A DNA stretch of 64,000 bases from Brachionus plicatilis (lineage: Eukaryota; Rotifera; Eurotatoria; Ploima; Brachionidae): positions 90,636-154,635 of the forward strand of contig QEOQ01000559.1 in the NCBI GenBank assembly GCA_010279815.1, given 5' to 3'. This document shows positions 11,324-22,425 of the stretch, in pieces. The notes under the pieces are model-generated. The model was not told the origin of the DNA, did not search any database, and saw only the letters and a list, made by a program, of their open reading frames with translations. A program made the translations under genes and the position numbers. The number at the start of each line of letters is the position of its first letter. The stretch's first letter is position 1.

Positions 11324-12408
11324 ATGAATTTTCACCCAGTCACACAAGAACCTGGTTCAGCAAAAGAATGGATGAATCGGCCCATGGCGATTCCTGGCTG
11401 TCCTCCTGGTTTGGAATACTTGACTCAACTTGATAAAATTAAAGTCGAGCAGTTGGTCAGCTTAGTTGAAGCATTCACAGGGTTCGAAAGAAACAACAAA
11501 TATGCCCTTCGAAATGCCAATAATGAACAATTTTTCTATGCTTTTGAAGGCAATTTTATCTCATCTTTTTTTATTTTTTGATAATTTTTTTGCGAATAGA
11601 AACCGATACTTGCATGAGAATTTGCTGTGGAAATCAGCGTGGATTCAAGTTCCATGTTGTGGACAATCTCAAACAAGTACATGATTTAAATTCACTTTAA
11701 TTCTGGTAAAATATGCTTCTATTAGGAAGTGATGATGATAACTAGAGAATTCAAGTGCTGTGCAGGATGTTGTTGGTGTGCGGGCTGTTGCATGTGCTGT
11801 GCTTTTGAAGTAAGAGTTGAGGCACCACCAGGAAATTTGATAGGCACAATTAAACAAAAGTGAAAAATAAAAATCTAATTGATAGATGAGAATTTTATTT
11901 ATTGAATTTTAAAAAGGGGTTCATTTTGGAAAGCCAGCTATGATATTCTTGACGAAACAGAAAATGTTATTTTAAAGATAGAAGGTCCATGCTGTATTTG
12001 GGATGGGGCTTGTTGTCCATGTGATAATGAATTTAAATTATTAACAGCCGATGGAATGACTCAAATTGGAAGCCTTACCAAAGAATATGCAGGTTTTGTA
12101 AAAGAATTGGTTACTCTCTCAGACAGATTTTCCATATCATGTAAATTTTTTCTTTCAAACAATTTTTATGTTGTAAAAATTTAATTTTTTGATTTAGTTC
12201 CAATTGATTTGTCCGTAAAGGCAAAAGGTAAATTAGTCAATTTTTTTGTTGTTCATTTTTTTTTTAATTTAACTATAAAAGGTACTTTAATAGGAGCTTT
12301 ACTCTTAATTGTAAGTTTTTGATAAAAAATTTGAATTTTTTATTTTAATTGAGCTTGAATTTCATTTAGGATTTTATGTTTTTCGAACGACAAAATGAAA
12401 ATGACTAA
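11324..12408 (+). CDS. phospholipid scramblase family protein, copy A
   Basis: Seven exons: 11324-11549, 11600-11676, 11726-11859, 11917-12140, 12198-12227, 12282-12310 and 12370-12408, giving 252 aa. Family marks in order: CPPGLEYLTQLDKIKVEQ near residue 26, ALRNANNEQFFYAFE, then CCGNQRGFKFHVVDN. A dense Cys block (KCCAGCCWCAGCCMCC) follows, then EVRVEAPPGNLIGTIKQ and GPCCIWDGACCPCDNEF. The C-terminal hydrophobic helix is GTLIGALLLIDFMFFE. Scramblases are Ca-regulated membrane proteins; the Cys block is a palmitoylation-type cluster. Intron 1 has a GC donor (GAAG/GCAA) and an AG acceptor. Introns are 42-59 bp. An inverted near-identical copy lies at 23287-24369. The start ATG sits one base after a possible splice acceptor, so upstream untranslated sequence may be spliced. 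Intact as read. Confidence 0.95.
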
Positions 12409-13599
12409 AGATTTTTACTAACTAATATTTTATGGTCAAATATGAAGAATTTTATTTAGAAAAATATTTAATGTTATTAAAAAAAGTTTATTTAATCAAA
12501 ATTGAACAAAAAATCTCGAGATTCAACAATACCGCATAAAAATTCAGAAACTTATTAAAATTAAACTAAATAATAATTCAATTATTTTTTAAAATAATTA
12601 AAATTATTAAAATAAAAATAATTAAAAACAAAATTTCAAAACATTAATTTAAAAATAAATATTTAATTTAAAGAAGCTTAAAACAATAAGAGAATGCCTT
12701 AAAGATCGAAAATAGACAAGAAAATAGTTCTTCCAAACAGATAACATATGTATTGCTTACAGTCCCGCAAATTTACTTGTCGGATCATATCATCTAATAT
12801 CAAATGATATCAACTGATATCAGTTGGTATCAGCTATTATCAGGAAAGAAAAAATTTTTTAATTTATTTAAAATTAGAATTTAAAAATCTGAAGATAATT
12901 TTCAATTGAAATTTTTGCTCTTTCAAAAATATAGACTAAAAAAAAAGCTAATTTTTTTCATTTATTTCTGAATTATTTCACATATTCGATCAATTCCCCT
13001 TCTTTTCTATAATTTATGGAATAAACAAACTAAAAACTATAATTATATAATTTCTATAATTTATGTTTTTAACAAACTAAAAATCAAGAATCAAGAAGTC
13101 TGGACCCTTTTTTTTAAATTTGGGACTTTTAAACAACTCTGATTCATTTTTAGCTTTATTTATTTCGCCAAAGATCTTTAATTAGGTCGCCAAAGATCCC
13201 CCTTTCGACCTATTTAAAGAAAAAATTCAAATAAAATAAACAATCTTTTATGCTTTTACAATTTTTATTTTTCAAGCAATATTTCAAGAATATTTAATTT
13301 AATTAATTCAAAATTATTCAATTTTTTTGTATAACATTTACTTTTTGCTCTAATTTATGTGTTTTTTCGATTTTTAAAAAAAATCAAAAATAACTTTTAC
13401 AAATCCCAAAATTAACGCTAATGTGGCTGAAAGGGAGAATTAATATTCATTCCAAACAGCCAGGGAATTTTCCCAAATTATTTTTTAAATAAATAAATAA
13501 ATCTTCAAAGGTTTATGTTTGGATAATTGACCGGTGTTCAATTATCCAAACATAAACACAGAAGAAATCCACCCTAACTATATAAAATAACCCCTAACC
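12409..13599. other. intergenic, with a perfect hairpin and a hAT-end-like fragment
   Basis: A perfect 20-bp inverted repeat lies at 13511-13530 and 13538-13557 (GTTTATGTTTGGATAATTGA) with a 7-bp loop. Around 13103-13145, GGACTTTTAAACAACTCTGA matches termini of a dispersed family also found near 35200, 57410 and 58755. At 12779-12841 there are repeated ATATCA-type words in both orientations. Confidence 0.5.
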
Positions 13600-13740
13600 C
13601 TCAAAATGATCAAATTAAATTAAAACTATTAAATAAATTGTTGTTTCTTAATAGAAATAATGCAGAAATACATTTTTGGATTTAACATACTATGTTAAAT
13701 AAAAAAATAATTTCTGTTATATAAAAATGCACAATGCAGA
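13600..13740. repeat. left part of a MITE interrupted by a hAT element
   Basis: This segment matches the MITE at 39425-39895: CTCAAAATGATCAAAT, AAACTATTAAATAAATTGT, and AAATGCACAATGCAGAGTGCACA. The rest of the copy resumes at 16752 after the hAT insertion. Its outermost left end is missing or decayed. Confidence 0.75.
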
Positions 13741-13818
13741 GTGCACATCAGGGATGTGCATTAAGTTCTCAAATCTTTTTTTCAATACTTAAGTAAATGG
13801 ACCATATTTTTAAGTAAA

Positions 13819-14030
13819 NNNNNNNNNNNNNNNNNNNNNNNNNNNNNNNNNNNNNNNNNNNNNNNNNNNNNNNNNNNNNNNNNNNNNNNNNNNNNNNNNN
13901 NNNNNNNNNNNNNNNNNNNNNNNNNNNNNNNNNNNNNNNNNNNNNNNNNNNNNNNNNNNNNNNNNNNNNNNNNNNNNNNNNNNNNNNNNNNNNNNNNNNN
14001 NNNNNNNNNNNNNNNNNNNNNNNNNNNNNN
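13819..14030. other. assembly gap (N)
   Basis: 212 undetermined bases inside the 3' untranslated side of the hAT element, where AAGTAAA-type repeats flank both edges. The gap probably reflects a collapsed local repeat. Confidence 0.99.
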
Positions 14031-14255
14031 AAGTAAATGATTGTAAATAAATAGTTTTTATTGTGTGAGATCGAACTGTTCTATGAAAACGTCGAAGGGA
14101 GTCAAGAATCTTTTATTGTGCGTATTGCATGTAGTTAAATTTTTTTCAATAAAATATCAAAAAAAAGCTATTTTTTATCAAAATTTTATTACAAAAATTT
14201 GGGCTTAATACAATTTTATTAAATTTAGTACAAAATCTTTTTAATTATCTAACAA

Positions 14256-16288
14256 TTAATGTAATATATAGTTACATTTTAAATAAACTAAAGAAGAAAA
14301 TTTTTTATCTGTTAGCCTAGCTCGGTTTGGCCTAGCAAGGGTGTTTCCCCCTATGCTAAAAGATCTTTCAATTGAAGCTGAAGTGGCAGTGGTCGTGAAT
14401 ATTTTTTTAGCAAGCTTAGCTAATTTAGGATTGAAAGATTCCATCACTTTCCAAAACCCATTCAATTGAAAGTTTTCCTCATAAACAAAGGTCTTCATGT
14501 AGTTGATAAAATTATTATCTTCTATTAGATTCAAGTCACTTTGACTTACTAATGGCTTTTCAATAAACAAATAAGACTTTTTCGGGGTGCTAGATTTATT
14601 GGACGGTTCAGTATAAATGTTACTTTGGGGTCTTATGTAATTTAAAAATTGTTCTTTTAACACCCGCTTATAAAACAATGATTCATCTGGGTCGTTAAAT
14701 AAGAAACTAAACGATAGGTTTAGTCGGTTGGCGACGACGTAAATTGGATTTGTTTCGACAAAGCTGAATCTCGATTTCAAAGACCGGTCAAGCTCATTAG
14801 CCATATCCTTTAAGTCTGGTTTTGTCTTGATTTGATTGATATGTTTCAAAAGACCCTTGAAAGCTGGATAAACAATTGAGATTGAACCAAAATCTTTTTG
14901 AAAGTCTATTGTGAGATCATGAAATGGTTCAAGAAGCGAAACAAGATCGTTTAGAACAACTCGTTCTTTTTAGCTAATTTTAAGACCAATGTCTTTCGAA
15001 CATAGTTTTTCTAAAGTTGGATTAGGAATCTTTAAAACCGATTTTATCATTTTCAACTGGCTATTCCATCTTGTTATGTTCGCTGATGACACTGTTAATT
15101 TTAACTCCTCGAGGATCTCGACGAAGGTTAGAGTTTTGTGGATTTTATTAACTATTTTACTTATTTTGTTTATCATAGTTGTTAAGTTTGTTGAACAACT
15201 TAGACCGTCTTTTATGACGAGTTGAAGTGAGTGCGCACAACAGGGGAGTCGATGACATGTGAAATGGATTTCTTGTGTGATTAACATCATTTGAGTTTCT
15301 GAAATTGCTCGACTCGGTTCAGATGATTCACTTTCATCCTCATCTTCAGAATCGGAATGAATTGGCTCTTCTCCTTCATCCTCCATTATAACATCATCTT
15401 GAAGACTAACCTCAGGGTTCATTTTTTGAACAATATTTTCGATTGAACTTTTATATTTTTTTAAAATGTCGTCTTGATTCGCATTAAAACCACTCTAAGA
15501 TACTTCGTCGAAGGCCGCATACATGTTTGCAGCGTTGTCTGTGATAACTGTGTGCAATTTCTCGCTTAGACCGTATTCAATGCTAACAGAGGTAAAAAGA
15601 TCGTTAATGGTTTCAGAGAGGTGAGCACCTTTGAATCTTTTACAATCGAGTAAAACTGTTTTTGATTCCCATTCAGAATGGATTATATGACAATTTATAC
15701 CTTTATTAAAATTTTTTAAAAACCAAAAAAAAAGATTGATAATTGAGTGATTCGTTTTACCTATATAAGTTCGGTGTCGCCTACAGTCCATAGGTCAAGT
15801 AATAAACAAGCTGTGTCACAGTTTTTCAATAAATCTTACAATTTTTCTTTTGTTACTTTGACTAAATTAGGAAGAAAACGACGAGTATCAACTGTTCTTG
15901 AAACATGATTAAATTGTGGGTTTAGTTTATGAGTTAGATCCTTGAACGAAACCATTAAATCTTCGCATTCTTTTTGAGCCTTCCTATTTTTGCTCCATTT
16001 TTGGGGTTCAACCTTGAGGTTATCATTCAAAGTTGATTGCTTATTCAATGGTGTAGACTTCTTTACGGTTTCGCATTTGCCTTTGATATGGTTTGTGAAG
16101 TTAGTTGTTACTTTAATTGAGCCTCAAACCGTTTTTTCACAGTGTTTTACAGGTAGCTGTAAAATTTTCCCACGATCATTCAATAGCAGACTTTTCATAG
16201 TCAAAGTTTGAAGAATCCGAGGATGTTGCTTAGGTAAAGAAGGTTGAGAAGGTTTTGTTTTTTTCTGAACACCACGACCGGTTATCAT
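14256..16288 (-). pseudogene. hAT-family transposase pseudogene
   Basis: On the minus strand, from about 16288: an N-terminal basic region and a degraded zinc-finger region (HCEKTV, stop, GS..NFTNHIKGKC). Next, LLLDLWTVGDTELI, then a frameshift, then TDNAANMYAAFDEVS, the hAT catalytic-core Asp region. An acidic insertion (EDEDESESSEPS) follows, then CCAHSLQLVIKDGL. The C-terminal dimerisation region is LAKKIFTTTATSASIERSFS and GGNTLARPNRARLT. The frame is nearly continuous: I count in-frame stops near the finger, after GDTELI, after FDEVS and after GLKIS, plus at least one frameshift. So it died fairly recently. Family assignment rests on the C-terminal SxSIERxFS block and the 8-bp target duplication. 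Confidence 0.92.
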
Positions 16289-16751
16289 CTAAGATAGACA
16301 AAGAGAGAGTTAATTTGAACCGAAGATTAGATTTTTTGGATTGGGACAATAATCAAGAAAGGATAAGACCAATAATAAAAGTTTCTTTTGTAAAAAAAAG
16401 CGTTGAGAGGATTTTTTTTTAAAGCGGTTAAATTTCAAAAAACTGTGTTTTTGGTTTAATACAACAAGTTAAACGAAGGAGAGTCTTCTTCAAGCTTTAT
16501 TGTTCTCTATTTAACAATTGGTGTGTGAAATAAAATTTTTTTTTTTAACAATCATAAACAAATGAAATAAAAAAAAAGCTGAAATCATGAATGTTAGTAA
16601 ATATGTTAAGTATTTTTAAATACTTAAGTAAATTCGGTCTTACTTAAGAACTTAAAAAAAATTCGAATTTTTCAAAATTTATACTTAAGTATTTACTTAA
16701 CTTTAATTTTTTTTAAATACTTAAGTACTTAATACTAAATACACATCAATG

Positions 16752-17000
16752 GTGCACAACATCGAAATGATGCTATATTATGTTGATAATTTTTTTGCAG
16801 ACTTTTGTAGATTTTAGCTTTAGATTTAACAAAGTATGTTAAAACCAAAAATTTACCTCTGCACTAATTCTATTAAAAAAATTAGAATTATTTAATAGTT
16901 TTAGTTTGATCAGATCATTTTGAGCCTCAAAAATTGATCATAATCTTCAACTTGCCTGTTCTGTTCAATTTTTTCAAATATGAATTTTAATAACATAAAT
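16752..17000. repeat. right part of the MITE interrupted by the hAT element
   Basis: GTGCACAACATCGAAATGAT, ATTTAACAAAGTATGTTAAA, ACCAAAAATTTACCTCTGCA and AGTTTTAGTTTGAT match the right half of the MITE at 39425-39895 in the same order. The outermost end is diverged. Confidence 0.75.
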
Positions 17001-17719
17001 TATATACATAAATATAATAGACCTTAGCAAACGTTTTGTGCTGCTTTTGTGCTGATTCGAGCAAGATGAATAAATGAAATTAAGTTCATAATACATCCCA
17101 CGAAGGACTTGATTATCAGTTTCTCAACTGATGCTCAATGATAAGAAGGATAACTTAAATAGTTAATGTGATACAAAATTTTGACTGAATCTATTTCAAG
17201 TTTAAAGAAATAGTAAAAAACCCTCCGGTTTGAAAAATTTATAAGTTTTTAAGAAAAATATATTTTAATTTTTCGGCTAATAATGATAAAAAATGTTTTA
17301 AAATATCAGTACATTTACGTGAAAAAGTTAATTCGTCTATTTACGCAAATGATATGAGTTTTTGCTTTTAATCTTTAATTTCAAATTGATTATATTTTTT
17401 AATTATGCTAAAACTATATTATTAAACTAAAAATATTAAAAAATATTGGATTTTGAATTTATGCTTTTTTATCTTTTTATAAAATTTGTTACATGTTTTT
17501 TTTTCATTAATTAAATCAATATTTTTCTATATGTTTTATTTTCTTTGTTTATGTTTTTTTATCTTTTTATATGCTTCGTTCTACCTGACCTTAAAAAAAT
17601 GTCAATATCAACCATTTTAATGCTATTCTACCTAATTCTACAACAACTTCTTCTTTTTAATAAGATCCAAAAGATTTTAATACTTCAAAAATTAATCCTA
17701 TTCTAAAAGACAACTTGAA

Positions 17720-18710
17720 GAGCAGCTATGATCTGTGATATAGCGACATCTTTGTCGTTATCACTGGAGTTAATTAACTTAACCATGAGCGCTAAAGTTA
17801 AGAAGGAGCAAAACGTAAGGAGTAAGACCAATTTCTATTTCAAACCGTCTTGCTCAAATCCTAGAAAAACTAATTCTAATTAACTCCCCGGATCTTTATA
17901 AAGATTGTAATTAACAATTAGGTTTTAAGAAATAAAACTCTTGAAACCATGCTATTTTTGTATTAAAAGAAACAATTCTTAACGACATCAACAAAGGCTC
18001 TGGTTGTAAAACAGCATCTTTAGATGCTGAAAAGGCCATGACGAAATATGACGTGATGACTAATTCTTTAAATTATTAAAGAGACTGAATATTTCCAATT
18101 GTGTACTACTTAGAATTTATTATAACACTGCACTTGCTGTCTTATCGCTTCCAAATAATTTAACAACAGATAGCTTAAAAACTGAAACTGGTGTAAAACA
18201 AGAAGCTTTTTTATCTTCATCGCTTTTTAACATTTATATTGATGATTTTACAAGAGAATTCCTTAACAGGGAGCTTGGAGTTCTTTAAAAAGTTCTTAAT
18301 GTTTCTATCATTGTCTATGCAGGTCAAAATTTAATTTGTTGTACATTTTTATATTTATACATTTTTAAGTTTCGAAAGAAAAAAAAAATTTCAAAATCAA
18401 ATATCTAAAAAATTTTCATTCAAAAAAAGTAATAAAAATATAAAAAGTTATAATAAATTCGCAATTAATTAAAAGGGATTTTCAAAAAATTATCCTTGGT
18501 TTTTACATCTAAATTTTTCTAAAACTACCTTTTAAGTAATTGCGAATTTATTATAACTTTTCTTGAATTATTATTTTTTTATATTTTTTGTTTTTGAGAT
18601 TTTTTTTAATCTCTCAAAAATGTAAAACTGTTAAATATATAAATGTACAATAAATTACATTTTTCCCTATGCAGATGATATAGCTAAATAAGCTCAGTTG
18701 ACTCTCATCT
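17720..18710 (+). pseudogene. LINE (non-LTR) reverse transcriptase remnant
   Basis: Blocks in order across changing frames: QFLFQTVL/KPISISNRLAQIL-type, LKETILNDINKGSGCKTASL, DAEKAMTKYDV, GVKQEAFLSSSLFNIYIDDF, and SIIVYADDIAK. This is the RT finger-palm order, and YADD is the catalytic motif. Multiple stops and frame changes occur. A 344-bp MITE splits the YADD codons at 18323-18666; removing it and one target copy restores the motif. The clade is probably of the Jockey/CR1/Nimb type but is not resolved here. Confidence 0.85.
18323..18666. mobile_element. foldback MITE inserted in the LINE YADD motif
   Basis: Flanked by the perfect 8-bp direct repeat CTATGCAG (18315-18322 and 18667-18674). 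The ends pair imperfectly (TTTAATTTGTTGTACATTTT with its inverse). The inner halves pair too: AAAGTTATAATAAATTCGCA near 18444 with TGCGAATTTATTATAACTTT near 18541. The whole element can therefore fold on itself. The 8-bp target suggests hAT mobilisation. Confidence 0.88.
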
Positions 18711-18958
18711 ACTAATCAATTAATGTTTAAAAAACACTAAAAAAATTTTAGACCTGAACTATTTTATTTCATTTTTAGATAAATAAATACAACAAGCACT
18801 ATTTTTTTCGAAAACTTCATTTTTTTTAGCATAAGAAAATACAAATTACAATTACAATTATGTGATTTAGAGAGAAAAATAATATAGTAAAACATACATA
18901 AGAATAAAATAAAAAAATAATAATATTGTATTTATTAAGAAGCCGATTCGTTATTAAA

Positions 18959-20010
18959 TTAACGAATTAAATAAGCTTTTAAAGTTTTTTTGAATCCAGT
19001 AGGATCTACCACTAGAGCTGCTGCTGCCAAAGTGGGTCTTTCTCGACTTCGTTTTTTTCCTAATGGCTTGTTGACCGAAGCCATAGGAATCTGGCAATCT
19101 CCAATCTTTAACTTTGAGCACACTCCAATGACGTGCTTGCAAATGTAATTCTTGCTGTTCCAATCGCAACTGCATCGCGACAATTCCCATTGCGTCTTGT
19201 TTATTTTAATTTCATAAAGGCTGTTTGTTTGCTTTGGCTGCATCAGTTGTGCCGAGCAAAATAACCGGATAGCCGTTCCAGTTAAGTTTGTAGGTGGCAT
19301 CGCAATGCACATGATTGCTGTACTGCGTTAAGCCGATAAGACGTTTCGACGTCCAGAACACGCGAACGGTAGATTCTTTAGTTTCAAAATTGTAGTCAAT
19401 GTCATAGTCGTAACAGAACCAATCGTCCATTTTCGGTAGTTTATTGTCAATGCACAGTTTTTGCAATGAAGCCAAGTTAAACGATTTCGTAGAATTTGTT
19501 CCTCTAATAACTTTTTTTCGGTATCGAGCAAGGAAGTTATTGATTTGTCTTGTTGTAGGTTGTTGAATGTTTCTTTTTCGCAAGCTGCGCACGATTGCAG
19601 TTGCTGTAAGAGCTACACGCGTGTTAAACATTTCTTTAATTGTTAGTTTGATTGCTTCTGGTATGCCCTTTTCTATAACTGTGGTTGTGTGTTCGTGGTT
19701 ATCACAAAAGCGTTCTTCAATCTGCTTGTTGACACTTGGAACAACTATGTTGACTCTTGCTGAGCATTTGGCACCACGAACTGATGAGCAGATGTAGTTA
19801 AGGCTAACAGAATTAGCCGATATATTTGTTTCGCTTTGATCACTTAAATTGCTTTAAGCTCTCGTGAATTTTGAGTGACTCAATCGCTTCTTGCTTTGTA
19901 TCATAAATTTCGACTACGTCATATTGTTTGTTTTCGCCACGACTTTTTTTATTAGGTGGAACTTCTTCGTCATCTTCGGTGTGTTCGTATGATGATCTAC
20001 TGTTGAGTAA
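18959..20010 (-). pseudogene. Mutator-like (MULE) transposase, internally deleted
   Basis: On the minus strand from about 20000: an acidic/basic N-terminus, a frameshift near 19855, then a FLYWCH-like finger (NYICSSVRGAKCSARVNIVV, then CDNHEHT). A helical DNA-binding-like region (TTRQINNFLARYRKKVI) follows, then RVFWTSKRLIGLTQYSNHVH and CDATYKLNWNGYPVILLGTT, the first part of the MULE DDE domain. At residue AANKQPL the frame jumps straight into YEIKINKTQWELSRCSCDWN and KNYICKHVIGVC, a SWIM zinc finger (CxCx(n)CxH), ending near 18959. Most of the catalytic domain between the first Asp and the SWIM finger is missing, so it is an internal-deletion derivative that cannot catalyse transposition. 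It sits just downstream of the LINE remnant. Confidence 0.88.
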
Positions 20011-20129
20011 CTAGCTGTTAATTGTTTTAATTTTAAAATAAGTAGCCGCAAGGAACTTATAAAAGGACAATAAAATAAAATAAGCTTTTTTGAAAATAAA
20101 AATAAAAATAAAGTCTAAATTAATATTTA

Positions 20130-20280
20130 AAATTATTTTAGTTCAAATCAAAAATTATTTTAGTTCATGTCAAAAATTATTTTAATTCATGTCAAAAATT
20201 ATTTTATTCGAAATTAGAAATTATTTTAATGCAACTCATAAATTATTTTAGTAAAAATCAAAAATCATTTAAGTGCAAGG
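20130..20280. repeat. short tandem array of about 28-bp AT-rich units
   Basis: Roughly six degenerate units of the form AAATTATTTTAGTTCAWRTC. Position just outside the MULE 5' side suggests subterminal repeats of that element. Beyond it (20290-20600) AGTGCA-type words recur at irregular spacing. Confidence 0.55.
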
Positions 20281-20599
20281 TGATTTATATAGTAAAGTTT
20301 TGAAATTTAAAAGTTCTGATTTGAATTTTTTTGGTAAAAAAACGAATAATTCAGTGCACATTAAATAATGTAGTACTTTTTGGAAATAATATAGTGCATT
20401 TTGGTATTAAAAAAAGTGCAACTTCTGATTAATTTATAGTGCAACATTAAATACAATCCATACGAAATTATATGTCAAAAACATTGCAAAGAAAGTGCAC
20501 AATTGATTTGAATACGTTTTAATGGCGTGCAAAATGCATAAAATTGCAGAGTATTTTGCAGACTTATTTTACTGAATTAAGCAAATTTTCTTATAATTA

Positions 20600-21640
20600 A
20601 GCATTTTATAGAACTAAATTATCTCTTTTAGTAAAAAAATTATTCAAATTTTTCTGAATTGAGATGATCGAATTGAAACGAATTTCACAACCTCACTACG
20701 AATGCTTATAGATATTTGTGGTTCTTATGGGAATAAATGGCGAATAAAAATAAACCCTTATAAAACTCTAATCTATGCCAAAACGTGTCGCTGAGTGTAT
20801 TATAGCTAAGGGTGGGCATTTTAAATGTTAAAATGTTAAATAAATGTTCTAAATTTTGTAAACATTTTTTTTTGTTAAAAAATTTCACTCCGTTTTTGTT
20901 TTGTGCTTTTCCGATAAAAAAATTTTTTTTTAAATAAATTTCAAAAAAAAATCTTTTTATTTTTTTATTTAGCCGCTCGGCTCTCAAGAAACAAACCTTG
21001 TATAAAAAAAATTTAAATGTTCTAAATTTTCTATACATACTGTACATAGTGCTGGTTTAGCAAGCGACAAAACTGTATGAAATGTTTGTTTGTACCAAGA
21101 GTAAATGGCAAATAAGCGAAAAAAATGAGAAAAAGAAGAATCGTATCAGTTTTGATTAAATTTTCTTCTCCTAATTTTCTTTTTTTTTTGGCAACAATAT
21201 TTCATGAATTCACTCTAAATGTAAGTCTAAATTTGTATTTGAAGTCGATGCTGAAAAAAACTTTTCAAAAGAAAGAAACTTCTTTTCATAAACAATTTTT
21301 TCTTAAAAATAGTCAAATTTTTTTTAAAACAAAAACCAAATAAATAAAAAGGATTTATTTCTACATTCAATATATTTTCTTACATATTTTGAGTAATTAA
21401 GGTAATTTATGCAACCTAAAAAGGGACGTTAATAATGGCCCACTCTTTTTTAATAAAAACAACATCTTTTTTTTAAACCAATTATCTTTTATTTATTTTT
21501 TATTCTTTTATAATAAAAAATATCTAATCTAATAAAACATAGATAAAAATAATAAGAAATATATAATTTTAATAAAAAAACACAAAATTAATTAGAAATA
21601 ATTTTTTTTAATAAAAAAATACTCAAAAAAGAAGATAATT
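20600..21640. other. AT-rich intergenic with a possible transposon end
   Basis: CTAAGGGTGGGCATTTTAAA at 20808 looks like a hAT terminus. A related stretch (TGTTCTAAACTTTGTAGACA side) occurs at 29700-29735. The open frames here are poly-Phe/Lys noise. Confidence 0.35.
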
Positions 21641-21648
21641 AATTATTT

Positions 21649-21882
21649 CTAACATTTGTTTTTGCAATACCAATATCTTCTTTTAAGCATTGGAATGTTG
21701 CATTTTGGACAATTTTGTTGATCTACACTTTCTGATGATTGATTTTTGGCTTTTTGTTTTTTTGTAACTTGGAGAACAAGCTCATCATCGTTAGCATTTT
21801 CTCCTTGTTGTTTATTGTATGCATTAGCTGTTTCTGATTGTGGACCTCTTTTTTGATAATTTTTAATAAAAAAGAAGCTCAC
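21649..21882 (-). CDS. small zinc-ribbon-like protein (CPKC...YWYC...C)
   Basis: A 77-residue ORF. The N-terminal half is Gln/Asn/Lys-rich. The C-terminus reads CPKCNIPMLKRRYWYCKNKC and stops. Four Cys in CxxC plus CxxxC spacing around an aromatic-basic core look like a zinc ribbon. The truncated ORF at 836-1144 ends in the same motif up to KRRY. The initiator Met at 21882 may not be the true start, because FFFIKNYQKR looks like read-through from an intron; a splice acceptor before that point is possible. Function unknown. Such ribbons precede DDE domains in some transposases, but no DDE domain is visible nearby. Confidence 0.5.
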   Translation of the reverse strand: MSFFFIKNYQKRGPQSETANAYNKQQGENANDDELVLQVTKKQKAKNQSSESVDQQNCPKCNIPMLKRRYWYCKNKC

Positions 21883-22204
21883 TTATTAAAATAAGTATTA
21901 ATTAATTAATTATATTGTTTGATTATTGATTAAAATGTATTTTTATTAGAAGAAAGGATTCTTAATATATTTGTTAATCATCAATTAAATTAGATGTTGT
22001 GTTTAATAAAAAAGAGTGGATTTTATTATTTTTAATAATATTTTTATAAATAACGAAGGTATTAAAATTAATTGCTCCCTAAAAAGTATGTTATATTAAA
22101 GGGGTTTTTGGACCCCTTCAGTATTTAACGTATAAAATAATTTCCGGTGTTTAAGTGTTTAAGTTTTTAAAAAATTGAAAAATTTAATAGTTGAATAGTT
22201 GAAT

Positions 22205-22425
22205 CTGAATTCCTAGAGTTGCACATTTTTGACACCTCAAGGAAAGAAAATGCTGGAAGACTAAAGATGACCTGGAGAAGAACAGTTGAAAGAGATCTGA
22301 AAGAGATGAAACTCACATGGGGGCAAGCAGAAATTGTCGCTAAGGATAGAGTAGAATGGAGTGGACGTGTGGACGCTTTATGCTCCACTGAGAGTTGAAA
22401 ATACAAGAAGAAGAAGATCACTAAA
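22205..22425 (+). pseudogene. LINE ORF2 C-terminal end with tail
   Basis: The plus strand reads GRLKMTWRRTVERDLKEMKL, then TWGQAEIVAKDRVEWSGRVD, ALCSTES and stop. That is the characteristic C-terminus of many animal non-LTR ORF2 proteins. An AAG-type tail (AAGAAGAAGA) follows. Only this 3' end is present: a 5'-truncated insertion. Confidence 0.85.

Larger units (their letters stand above)
13749..16751 (-). mobile_element. hAT transposon, about 3 kb, inactive
   Basis: The ends are imperfect inverted repeats: CAGGGATGTGCATTAAGT on the left, and CATTGATGTGTATTTAGT as the inverse of the right. They are flanked by 8-bp direct repeats GTGCACAT (13741-13748) and GTGCACAA (16752-16759), with 7 of 8 matching, as expected for hAT. 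ACTTAAGTA words are repeated beneath both ends. A transposase pseudogene fills the minus strand. The element interrupts an older MITE copy. Confidence 0.9.

Noticed and set aside
11466..11857. Open frames at 11466-11684 (+) and 11669-11857 (-)
   Set aside because: Shadows of scramblase exons in other frames; identical shadows appear at the inverted copy (23836-24227).
14256..16288. In-frame stops in the hAT transposase as a hint of a variant genetic code
   Set aside because: The stops are of different types and a frameshift also occurs; host genes use TAA, TAG and TGA normally as terminators.
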